A stretch of DNA of 64,000 nucleotides from Streptomyces sp. NBC_00414 (lineage in GTDB: Bacteria > Actinomycetota > Actinomycetes > Streptomycetales > Streptomycetaceae). Under the pieces are notes generated by a model. The model made no database searches and had not been told where the DNA came from. It saw nothing but the letters and a program-made list of their open reading frames with translations. Location: assembly GCF_036038375.1 (NCBI RefSeq), contig NZ_CP107935.1, forward strand, positions 1,798,001 to 1,862,000, in the 5' to 3' direction. This document shows, in pieces, positions 25,095 to 32,963 of this stretch; within the stretch, counting starts at the first letter, position 1; each line of letters starts with the position of its first letter. Position numbers and translations under genes: made by a program.

Positions 25095-27257
25095 TCACCG
25101 CCGTGTCAGGACCACCAGTTCGGCGTCGTGGTCGTCGCTCCAGGTGAAGGGCAGCCCGTAGTGGAGCAGATGCGCTCCGCTGTACGTACGGTCCGTGTCG
25201 GCGTCGTGGTAGCGCGCACGCGGGTCGAGACCGCGCAGCCTGAGCCGGTCGGGGCGGCCGGGCAGCAGCGGGGCCCCGTCGAGGCGCCCGGTGCCGAGGG
25301 CCGCGACGACCGTGCGCCCCGACCGCGGGTCGTCGTACTGCACGCCGAAGGTGGGGCTCGCGGGCGTGCCGAGGAGGTGGACGTCTCCCTGGTGGACGGT
25401 CTCCCGTACGTCCTTGTAGCGGGCGATCCACCGGGCGGCCTCGGTTCGCTGTCCGGGCGTCCAGGCGCGCAGGTCGGCCCCGATGCCGAGGACGCCGCAC
25501 ATGGCGTTGACGAACCGGAAGGCGAGGCTGCGGGGGCGCGGGTCGAAGATCCCGGGGGCGTCGGTGACCCATGAGCTCATGACGTGCGGGGCGTGGGCGT
25601 GCAGGAAGCCGTACTGGATGGACAGCCGGTCCAGCGGGGCGGTGTTGTCGCTGGGCCACACGACGTCGGTGCGTGCAACGGTGGCGTGCTCGATGCGGGC
25701 GCCGCCGCCCGCGCAGCCTTCGACCGTGACGTCGGGGTGGGCGGCGCGCAGGTGGTCCAGGACGCGCAGGTATCCGCCGACGTGCTCGGCGTCCAGGTCG
25801 GGCCGCCCGTCGTGCGGGGCTCCCGGACGGCCGCGTTCGGTGGGCGGCCGGTTCATGTCCCACTTCAGATAGCTGATGTCGTACGTGTTCAGCAGCCGGT
25901 CCAGTGTGCCGATGACGAAGTCCTGGACGTCGGTGCGGCCGAGGTCGAGCAGCAGCTGGTTGCGGACCAGCCGGGCGGGGCGGCCCTCGATCCGGTAGGC
26001 CCACTCGGGGTGTTCGGCGTGGAGGCGGCTGCCCGGGCTGACGGCCTCGGGCTCGACCCACAGGCCGAAGTCGAGGCCGAGCCCCCGGATGTCGTCGACG
26101 AACCGGCCGAAGCCCTGCGGGAAGGCCGCCGGGTCCGGGTACCAGTCGCCCAGTCCCCCGGTGTCGTCGCCGCGGCCGGTGAACCAGCCGTCGTCGACGA
26201 CGAACAGTTCGGCTCCGATGTCGGCGGCCAGCTTGGCCAGTTCCAGCTGCCCGGCCGCGTCGACGTCGAAGCCGGTGGCCTCCCAGGAGTTGTAGAGGAC
26301 CTTGCGGGGCCGGTGCAGCCGCTCGCCGGAGAGCCTGCGTTCGTAGCGGTGCCAGACGCGGGAGAGCCCGTCGAGGCCGTCCGGGCTGAACGCGCAGGCC
26401 AGACGTGGAGTCGTGAGGGTCTCGCCGGGGGCCAGGGGCACGGCGCCCTCGTGCGGGACCCGTCCTGCGCGGACGCGTACGAGGCCGCCCGGTTCGGCCT
26501 CCGCGGTGATGTGCCAGTTGCCGGACCATTCGAGGGCGATGCCGTAGGCCGCGCCCTCGTCCCGGGCCTCCCCGGCTCCCCCGTCCTGTACGGCGAGCCA
26601 GGGCGCGTACGCGTGTCCGGGCACGCCCTGGAGACTGCCCATGGTGAACGTGCCCCGGGGCAGGTCGAGTCGGGTGCGCTGGAACTCCTGCGACCACTGG
26701 CCGGTGAGATACGTCAGGCGGGCGGCGCCCGCGACGGGGATGTTCACGGCGGCCGAGTCGAGCCGTTCCAGGCGCAGTTCGTCAGTGGTCGCGGTCAGTT
26801 CGGTCCAGCGCAGGATCACGTCCGTGCCCGGCACCGTCTCGTAGCAGAGGACCGTACGCAGGCCCAGGACATCGTCGGAGAAGGCGAGCCGCAGACCGCA
26901 CTTCCCCTCTTCGTCCCCCTCTGCCGCTTCCTCCGCGCCGTCGAAGTGCCACCACGAGCCCCGCTCACCGTCCGCACGCCCGGCGATCAGCTCGCTTCCG
27001 GTGAACGGCCGCAGCCCGTACGGCAGATACTCGGCCGGTGCCGCGTCCGCGGGCGTGATGAAGTGGGTGCGCCGCGACCAGTCGAAGGCGGACGGGCCGT
27101 CCTCGACGCCGGTCGGGCCCCAGGCTTCGAGCTCGGCCCACGGGCCGTCCGGGGACAGCCGCACGGTGTAGCTGGTGTGCTCGGCGCGCAGGGTCCAGCG
27201 CCGGGGTGTGGTCACCTGACCGGCTCCCGTCGCGACCGGCCCGGTTCCCGTCGTCAC
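25095..27257 (-). CDS. GH36 alpha-galactosidase
   Basis: A 720-residue cytoplasmic alpha-galactosidase. The N-terminal beta-supersandwich (residues 1-300) precedes the (beta/alpha)8 barrel with YNSWEATGFDVDAAGQLELAKLAADIGAELFVVDDGWF. The nucleophile Asp is D467 in YLKWDMNR and the acid/base Asp is D537 in WPSDNTAPLDR; GCAGGGARIE and WVTDAPG are also family features. GTG 27257 overlaps the permease stop by 4 bp, so it is coupled to the transporter genes and probably hydrolyses imported melibiose/raffinose-type sugars. No signal peptide is visible. Confidence 0.92.
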   Translation of the reverse strand: MTTGTGPVATGAGQVTTPRRWTLRAEHTSYTVRLSPDGPWAELEAWGPTGVEDGPSAFDWSRRTHFITPADAAPAEYLPYGLRPFTGSELIAGRADGERGSWWHFDGAEEAAEGDEEGKCGLRLAFSDDVLGLRTVLCYETVPGTDVILRWTELTATTDELRLERLDSAAVNIPVAGAARLTYLTGQWSQEFQRTRLDLPRGTFTMGSLQGVPGHAYAPWLAVQDGGAGEARDEGAAYGIALEWSGNWHITAEAEPGGLVRVRAGRVPHEGAVPLAPGETLTTPRLACAFSPDGLDGLSRVWHRYERRLSGERLHRPRKVLYNSWEATGFDVDAAGQLELAKLAADIGAELFVVDDGWFTGRGDDTGGLGDWYPDPAAFPQGFGRFVDDIRGLGLDFGLWVEPEAVSPGSRLHAEHPEWAYRIEGRPARLVRNQLLLDLGRTDVQDFVIGTLDRLLNTYDISYLKWDMNRPPTERGRPGAPHDGRPDLDAEHVGGYLRVLDHLRAAHPDVTVEGCAGGGARIEHATVARTDVVWPSDNTAPLDRLSIQYGFLHAHAPHVMSSWVTDAPGIFDPRPRSLAFRFVNAMCGVLGIGADLRAWTPGQRTEAARWIARYKDVRETVHQGDVHLLGTPASPTFGVQYDDPRSGRTVVAALGTGRLDGAPLLPGRPDRLRLRGLDPRARYHDADTDRTYSGAHLLHYGLPFTWSDDHDAELVVLTRR

Positions 27258-28120
27258 TTCACCGCTCCCAGGTTGAGGCCGGCCACGAAGTGCCGCTGGA
27301 ACCGCAGGAAAACGATCACGGTGGGCGCGGCGGCGATGACGGAGCCGGCGGCGATCACGTTCCACATGGACACGTACTGGCCCTGAAGTCCGATGAGGGC
27401 CGCGGTGATCGGCATCTTGGTGTCGCTGCGCAGCACGGTGATCGCCCACAGCAGGTCGTTGAAGATCCAGGTGAACGACAGCGCGCTGAGGGCCGCCAGG
27501 GCGGGGCGGGTCAGCGGCAGGATGATCCGCCAGAAGATCTGCCAGGGCCCGGCGCCGTCGACGACGGCCGCCTGCTGGATCTCCGGTGGGATGGACCGCA
27601 TGAAGCCGTGCAGGACGAAGACGTAGAAGCCGACACCGAAGCCGATCTGTACGCCGATGAGCGCGGGCAACGTGTCGTAGACGCCCAGCAGTTCGCTCAG
27701 CTTGGAGACGGGGATGAGCAGGATCTGCGGCGGGAGCAGGTTGCCGCCGAGCATGAGCAGCAGCAGGGAGCGGCGGAACGACATGTCGTAGCGGCTGAGT
27801 CCGAACGCGGCCATGGCGGCCAGCGCGAGCGTCACCAGGACGGCCGGCACGGTGACCAGCAGGCTGTTGATCAGGGCGCGCTGCTGGCCGCCGTCGTTCC
27901 AGGCCTGGCCGAAGTTGCCGAGGGTGAAGGAGTGCGGCCAGCTGCCCAGGCCGTGTGCGGCGATGTCGTCGAAGGTGCGCAGGCTGGTCACCAGGACGAG
28001 GGCGATGGGCAGCAGCCACAGGACCGCCAGGGTGCCGGCGCCGAGGTGGAAGCCCGCGGTCGCGGCCCGCCTGCGGCGCAGCGCGGTGGAGGAGGCGGAC
28101 GGGGCTGACGGGGCGGACAT
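27254..28120 (-). CDS. Carbohydrate ABC transporter permease (MalG type)
   Basis: A 288-residue inner-membrane permease with six predicted hydrophobic helices (first at AGTLAVLWLLPIALVLVTSL). The EAA-type loop PPEIQQAAVVDGAGPWQIFWRIILPLTRPAL contacts the ATPase. ATG 28120 overlaps the upstream permease stop by 1 bp. No ATPase gene is in the cluster; in Streptomyces the shared MsiK often serves such importers. Confidence 0.92.
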   Translation of the reverse strand: MSAPSAPSASSTALRRRRAATAGFHLGAGTLAVLWLLPIALVLVTSLRTFDDIAAHGLGSWPHSFTLGNFGQAWNDGGQQRALINSLLVTVPAVLVTLALAAMAAFGLSRYDMSFRRSLLLLMLGGNLLPPQILLIPVSKLSELLGVYDTLPALIGVQIGFGVGFYVFVLHGFMRSIPPEIQQAAVVDGAGPWQIFWRIILPLTRPALAALSALSFTWIFNDLLWAITVLRSDTKMPITAALIGLQGQYVSMWNVIAAGSVIAAAPTVIVFLRFQRHFVAGLNLGAVK

Positions 28121-29064
28121 CAGTCGGCCTCCCGGAACGCGCGGACGAGATAGGAGCAGATGACGCCGAAGGCCAGCACGAAGATGACGACGGCGAGGGC
28201 GGACCCGTAACCGAGGCGCAGGGACTGGAAGGCGGTGGAGTACATGTACGTGCTCAGCAGCTCGGACGAGTGGTAGGGGCCGCCGCGGGTCAGCGACCAC
28301 ACGACGTCGAAGGAGCGCAGCGAGTCGATGACGATGACCGACAGGACGACGGCGTTGACGCTGCGCAGCTGCGGCAGGGTGACGTGGCGCAGTCGCTGCC
28401 AGGCACTGGCGCCGTCGACCTTGGCGGCCTCGTACAGGGCCGGGTCGATGCCTTTGAGGCCGGCCAGGTAGAGGACCATGACGTAGCCGATCTGCCGCCA
28501 GAGCGCGGGCACGATCACGGCGTACAGGGCGGTGTCCTGGTCGGCGAGCCAGGCGTGGCGCAGGCTGCCGAGGCCGACCGATTCGAGGAGCTGGTTGAGG
28601 ACTCCGTCGGGCTGGTAGATGGCCTGCCAGACCAGTGCGGTGGCGACCAGGGAGAAGACGACGGGCAGGAACAGTGCGGCCCGGTAGAAGCCGACGCCGC
28701 GCCGTTCCTGCTGGAGCATGAGCGCGGTGCCGAGGCCCAGCAGGGCGGAGAGGCCGCCGAAGAGGACGAGCCAGAGCACGGTGTGGCCGGTCGCGTCGAG
28801 GAAGACGTCGTCGTGGGCCATCTCGCGGAAGTTGTCCAGGCCGACGAACTTCGGTGCGGAGACGCCGTCCCAGCTGGTGAGGGCGAGGTAGAAGCCCTGC
28901 AGGGCCGGCCAGAACACCCACACTGCCTCGACCAGCAGCGGGACGAGGACGAAGGCGAGGACCAGCGGGGGTGTGCGGCGCGGGCCCCGGTTGCGCCTGC
29001 CCCGGGGAGCCGGCGGGGCAGGCGCCTTTCGGTCGGGGACGGTCAGGACCGCCGTGTCGGGCAT
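28120..29064 (-). CDS. Carbohydrate ABC transporter permease (MalF type)
   Basis: A 314-residue membrane protein with a Pro/Arg-rich cytoplasmic N-tail and six hydrophobic helices (PLVLAFVLVPLLVEAVWVFWPAL first). The EAA loop reads DPALYEAAKVDGASAWQRLRHVTLPQLRSV. It pairs with the MalG-type permease directly downstream and starts 2 bp after the binding-protein gene. Confidence 0.92.
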   Translation of the reverse strand: MPDTAVLTVPDRKAPAPPAPRGRRNRGPRRTPPLVLAFVLVPLLVEAVWVFWPALQGFYLALTSWDGVSAPKFVGLDNFREMAHDDVFLDATGHTVLWLVLFGGLSALLGLGTALMLQQERRGVGFYRAALFLPVVFSLVATALVWQAIYQPDGVLNQLLESVGLGSLRHAWLADQDTALYAVIVPALWRQIGYVMVLYLAGLKGIDPALYEAAKVDGASAWQRLRHVTLPQLRSVNAVVLSVIVIDSLRSFDVVWSLTRGGPYHSSELLSTYMYSTAFQSLRLGYGSALAVVIFVLAFGVICSYLVRAFREAD

Positions 29065-29065
29065 G

Positions 29066-30352
29066 TCAGGCGTTCCAGATCTTCGCGGCGTCGCGCTGCC
29101 AGTCGGTGAGGATGGAGCCGATCTGTTTGGGCTTGGCGATGAACTTGGTGAGGGCGTTGTCCGCGGTGGGCTGGAGTGCGTCGCTGGAGTCCCGGTTGAA
29201 GAACTGGGTGATCTCGGTGGCCTCCTCGATGTGCGCCCGGCCCTTCTTCACCAGGGCGGTGCCGGCGTCCTCGGCCTCGGGGTTGCACGGCAGGACGGTG
29301 CCGGACGAGCCCTTGATGTAGATCTCCTGGGCCTCGGCGGTGGCGAGGTAGCGCATCAGGTCGACGACCTGGTCGTGGCGGCCGGTGCGGGCGCTGGCGA
29401 AGTAGCCGTCCGTGGGAGCCTCCTCGGCGAGCGGGACCTTCGCGTCGATGACGGGGAAGCGGAAGAAGTCGATGTCGTCGAGGGCGTCCTTGGGCGCGGC
29501 GTCGGCGAAGAAGGTGCCGATGAGCATCATGGCGCTGCGGCCGTTGAGCAGGGAGGTCGTGGCGTCCTGGAAGGCGACGGCGGTGCCGTCCGGGTCGAAG
29601 TAGGGCAGTACTTCCTGCCAGCGGTCGAAGACCTTGCGCACCTCGGGGTCGTCGAACCGGTGCTTCCCCGCGAGGAGTTCGCGGTGGTACTCCGCGCCGT
29701 TGATCCGGATGTCCAGGTAGTCGAACCAGGCCGAGGCCACCCAGGCGGTGTTGCCGCCCGCGCCCAGGCCGATGGGGTTGACGCCCTTGCTCTTGAGCTT
29801 GTCGCACAGGTCGAGGAAGTCGTCCCAGCTCTTGGGCTCGCTCACGCCCCACTTGGCGAAGTTCGACTTCCGGTAGAACATGCCCCACCAGTAGTAGGTG
29901 GTGGGCACGAACACCTTCTTGCCGGAGGCGGCGGTGCACAGGCTGTTCAGGGCCTTGGAGTAGCCCTTGAGGTCGGGTGAGGACCAGACCTCGCCGAGGT
30001 CGAGCAGCAGGTCCTTCTTCGCGTACGCGTCGGCCACCGAACCGGGGTACCAGGTGTAGACGTCCGGCGGGTTGGCGGAGGTGAGGTACGTCGGCAGCTG
30101 GGTGCGGAAGGTCTCCGCGGCGACCGTGTTGAGGCTCGCGCGCCCCGAGCCCTTCTTGGCGTACGCGGCGACGACGTCCTCCATCGCGGCCTTGGCCTGC
30201 GGGGCGGAGAGGTTGGACTGGAGGGTCACCGAGCCCTTCGACGAGCTCTTGCCGGTCGAGGTGGAGGTGACACAGCCGCTGAGCAGCGCCGCTGTCCCGG
30301 CGGCGCCGGCCCCGGCGAGAAACCGGCGGCGGCTTGCGTGGTGGTTCGTCAT
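29066..30352 (-). CDS. Extracellular sugar-binding lipoprotein (ABC transporter)
   Basis: A 428-residue solute-binding protein. The N-terminus SRRRFLAGAGAAGTAALLSGC is a Tat signal with a lipobox (LLSGC), so it is exported folded and anchored to the membrane. The body has the family-1 pattern, with aromatic sugar-contact residues such as PPDVYTWYPGSVADAY, TTYYWWGMFYRKSNFAKWGV and SWDDFLDLCDKLKSKGVNPIGLG. It is the first gene of the transporter operon; an AT-rich operator module lies about 95-116 bp upstream. The ligand is probably an alpha-galactoside. Confidence 0.92.
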   Translation of the reverse strand: MTNHHASRRRFLAGAGAAGTAALLSGCVTSTSTGKSSSKGSVTLQSNLSAPQAKAAMEDVVAAYAKKGSGRASLNTVAAETFRTQLPTYLTSANPPDVYTWYPGSVADAYAKKDLLLDLGEVWSSPDLKGYSKALNSLCTAASGKKVFVPTTYYWWGMFYRKSNFAKWGVSEPKSWDDFLDLCDKLKSKGVNPIGLGAGGNTAWVASAWFDYLDIRINGAEYHRELLAGKHRFDDPEVRKVFDRWQEVLPYFDPDGTAVAFQDATTSLLNGRSAMMLIGTFFADAAPKDALDDIDFFRFPVIDAKVPLAEEAPTDGYFASARTGRHDQVVDLMRYLATAEAQEIYIKGSSGTVLPCNPEAEDAGTALVKKGRAHIEEATEITQFFNRDSSDALQPTADNALTKFIAKPKQIGSILTDWQRDAAKIWNA

Positions 30353-30446
30353 GAATGGCTCCCTGTGGATCCGCGCGGGCGGGGCGGGCCCTCCTGACGG
30401 CCGGGCCCCGCTCGCGCTGATCCAGATTCGCGTGACGCTCGCGCCA

Positions 30447-30468
30447 CGTCAAGAATAATTACTAATTT
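30447..30468 (-). promoter_or_regulatory. AT-rich operator plus -35 module ahead of the transporter operon
   Basis: On the minus strand AAATTAGTAATTATT is followed at once by CTTGACG. AATTA-G-TAATT is a perfect palindrome with one central base, and TTGACG looks like a -35 box. The same 22-bp arrangement, 18 bases identical with identical spacing, occurs at 32802-32823 before the GH27 gene. An AT-rich island in this GC-rich DNA at two pathway promoters points to a shared regulator site. It overlaps the last codon of the GH27 gene. Confidence 0.65.
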
Positions 30469-32680
30469 ATTTGAACTGGGTGAAGCGAGTCAGGTGAACG
30501 CGGCCGTCGACGCCGCGGAACACCGCGTCGACCGTGCCACCGGGGCCCGCCACCGCTCCGAGCGAGCCGTCGAAGGCGGCACCCGGGAACTCGTCCCGCT
30601 TGGTCCAGCCCTGCCAGGCCCCGTTCGCGTACCGCTGCTGCCAGAGCGTGTAGTCGGCGGCGCGCGCGTACAGCACCACGTCGTCCCCCACGCTGACGAG
30701 CGTCGGGCTGCCGCTGACGGTCCCGCCGATCGAGGTCCACTGCGACCACTCCCCCGACGCCGTCCGGGACCGCGTCCACACGTCGTCCGCCGCGGTACGG
30801 ACGGCCACGTGGACCTGCCCGTCCGCGTCGACGACGGCGGACGGCCGCCCGTACGTCTGCCGCCCACCGGGTGTGCCGAGCGACGACCAGCCGGACGACG
30901 GGCCGCGCCGCACGACCTCGCCGTCGGTGCCGCGGGCGACCAGCGTCCAGTGGCCGGGGTCGGTGAAGGCCACCGTCGGCGCGTCGGTCACCCGGCCGCC
31001 GAGGCTCTGCCACGCGCCCCAGTGCCCGCCGTTGAGGACCCGCCGGTACACCCGGGAGTCGGCCCCGCGCACGAAGACGTCGATCCGGCCGCCGGCCGAG
31101 GCGTACGCGGCGGGCTGCCCCAGGATCCTGCCTCCCGTGGGACCACCGAGGTCCCGGGTCCGGCCCCCGCCGTCGGAGGTGGGGGTGTGCTGGACGAGGG
31201 AGCCGTTCGGCCCGCGCAGGAAGGTGGTGAGCGTGTCGCCCTCGCGCGTCACGGCCGGACTGGCGCCGGCCTTCTGCCCCAGACTTGTCCCAGGCAGGGC
31301 GTCGGCGCCGGTCAGCTTCAGGAACGCGGTCCCGTGCGCGGGGACTTCGACCGTGTACGTGTCGCTGTGGGCGCCCCGGTCCGTGCGGGCCCGCAGGTCG
31401 CGGACCTTCACCGCCCCGCCGAGCCCGACATCCGAGAACCGGACCGTGCGCTCGGCCGGCTCGTCGGAGCGGTTGAGCAGCACGACCGCGCGCCGGCCCT
31501 CGCCCTGGAGGACCTTGCTGTAGACGTCACCGACGGAGTCGCTCGCCACCCGTACGCCCTGGACGGCCAGGGGATCCTGGTCGACGGCGACGATCTCCGG
31601 GTTGCGCAGCGTCCTGAGCATCGACGGCGACAACGTACGGGGATCGGAACCCAGGACGAGCGGCGAGGCCATCTCGGCCCACATCACGAACTGGGTGGTG
31701 GACTCCTCCTCCGTCAGCTCCAGGGAACCGTCGCTCATGCGCCGGGTGGGGATGAGGTAGTCCGGGTCGTTGTAGTGGCCAGGACCCTGCGCCTCGGGGT
31801 GCCAGGCGTTGGCGTCCATGTTGCGCAGCACGTTGGGCCACTGCCCGGCGGTCGGGGTCCCCCAGGCGATGTCCGTGCCCGTGCGCCACGAGTCGGCGAT
31901 CGTCGGGGCGTAGACGTACGAGTTGTGCGCGTCCTGCTCGGGCGTGTGCGGCACGCCCCAGTCGTCGGTCAGCGGGTTGCACAGGTTCAACAGCATCTTC
32001 CGGCCCGACTTGGCGACCGCGTCGCTGAACTCCTTGAACGCCGGGCCCGGATCGAGCTTGGCGCCGATCCCGCACAGGAAGTCGACCTTGACCGCGTCGA
32101 TCTTCCAGCCGGCGAACTGCCGCGCGTCCTCCTCGTAGTGGCCCCTGCTGCCGAGTCCGCAGCTCTTGCCGCCGTCGTAGGCGCCGGCGTCGGTGTAGAT
32201 GCCCGCCTTCAGACCCCGCTTGTGGAGGTAGGAGACCAGGGCCGGAATGCCGGAGGGGAAGCGGTCCGGATGGGCGGCCAGCTTGCCTTGTGCGTCACGC
32301 GGGTTGTCGGCCTGCCAGCCGCCGTCGAGCCACACGATGTCGTAGCCGCTGTCGCGCAGACCGCTACTCACCAGCTTGTCGGCGACCGAGCGCACCTCCT
32401 TCTCGGTGGGTGCGCCGAGCCCGTAGTAGGTGTTCCAGCCCATGTAGGGCGTGGGCGCGAGACCACTGTCGTAGTACTCGGGCGCGCCCTGATCGACGGC
32501 GGTCCCGTCAACGACGGTCCGGCCACTGGCGGTCCGGTCGACGGCGGTCCGGTCGACGGCCGGCTGTGCCGTGGCCGCTGGGGCCGCGGTCACCGCCAGG
32601 ACTGTCGCTATCGCGGCCGTGGTGGCACGGCGGGTCAGTCTGCTTGCCGCGGGTGTGCGGACCTGCGGGTGTGAAGTCAC
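30467..32680 (-). CDS. Secreted GH27 alpha-galactosidase with C-terminal propeller-like lectin domain
   Basis: A 737-residue exported enzyme. A Sec-type signal (residues 10-40, TRRATTAAIATVLAVTAAPAATAQPA) is followed by a VDRT-AVDRT type repeat, then the GH27 barrel: PYMGWNTYYGLG, DGGWQ, VKVDFLC with nucleophile D200, WRTGTDI with acid/base D270, PGHYNDPDYL. After a beta-sandwich the last 270 residues repeat blades of the W-x-x-L-G-G/V-x-R-x-D-G type (WQSLGG, WSSLGTPGG, WTSIGG), as in PLL-like propeller lectins. GTG 32680 with GGGAGAGG is preferred over ATG 32725. It may be specific for galactomannan or another galactoside polymer. Confidence 0.9.
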   Translation of the reverse strand: MTSHPQVRTPAASRLTRRATTAAIATVLAVTAAPAATAQPAVDRTAVDRTASGRTVVDGTAVDQGAPEYYDSGLAPTPYMGWNTYYGLGAPTEKEVRSVADKLVSSGLRDSGYDIVWLDGGWQADNPRDAQGKLAAHPDRFPSGIPALVSYLHKRGLKAGIYTDAGAYDGGKSCGLGSRGHYEEDARQFAGWKIDAVKVDFLCGIGAKLDPGPAFKEFSDAVAKSGRKMLLNLCNPLTDDWGVPHTPEQDAHNSYVYAPTIADSWRTGTDIAWGTPTAGQWPNVLRNMDANAWHPEAQGPGHYNDPDYLIPTRRMSDGSLELTEEESTTQFVMWAEMASPLVLGSDPRTLSPSMLRTLRNPEIVAVDQDPLAVQGVRVASDSVGDVYSKVLQGEGRRAVVLLNRSDEPAERTVRFSDVGLGGAVKVRDLRARTDRGAHSDTYTVEVPAHGTAFLKLTGADALPGTSLGQKAGASPAVTREGDTLTTFLRGPNGSLVQHTPTSDGGGRTRDLGGPTGGRILGQPAAYASAGGRIDVFVRGADSRVYRRVLNGGHWGAWQSLGGRVTDAPTVAFTDPGHWTLVARGTDGEVVRRGPSSGWSSLGTPGGRQTYGRPSAVVDADGQVHVAVRTAADDVWTRSRTASGEWSQWTSIGGTVSGSPTLVSVGDDVVLYARAADYTLWQQRYANGAWQGWTKRDEFPGAAFDGSLGAVAGPGGTVDAVFRGVDGRVHLTRFTQFK

Positions 32681-32801
32681 TTGCCTCTCCCGATGGTTGG
32701 GAAGCACGAGGGCGCTGGGAAGCACGGGGGCGTGACGCGGGCCGCACTGTGACAGGGGCCGCCGACGTCACGGCGAAGACTGTGGCGCGTGGCCGAAACG
32801 C

Positions 32802-32823
32802 TGTCAATATTAATTCCTAATTT
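32802..32823 (-). promoter_or_regulatory. AT-rich operator plus -35 module ahead of the GH27 gene
   Basis: On the minus strand AAATTAGGAATTAATA runs into TTGACA, matching the module at 30447-30468 in 18 of 22 positions with the same spacing between palindrome and -35. The palindrome has one mismatch here (AATTA-G-GAATT). It is 122 bp before the GTG start. Confidence 0.65.
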
Positions 32824-32885
32824 AATAGAAAGACGGGTGGGTCATGTCGCAGGGGTTGACAGGAATCCCTCCGCGTCACAGCCTT

Positions 32886-32899
32886 TGGCAACGTTGTCA
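32886..32899 (+). promoter_or_regulatory. Putative LacI-type operator ahead of the GH2 gene
   Basis: TGGCAACGTTGTCA has the CAACGTTG palindromic core of LacI-family operators with symmetric outer TG/CA, one pair mismatched. It lies 25 bp downstream of a TTGACA (32856) and 65 bp before the GH2 start. The cognate repressor is not obvious in the window. Confidence 0.4.
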
Positions 32900-32963
32900 G
32901 TGCCTCCCGCGAGCCGCGTCGTGTCCGGCTCGCGCAGCTGTCTTCTGATGGGACATCACGCTC

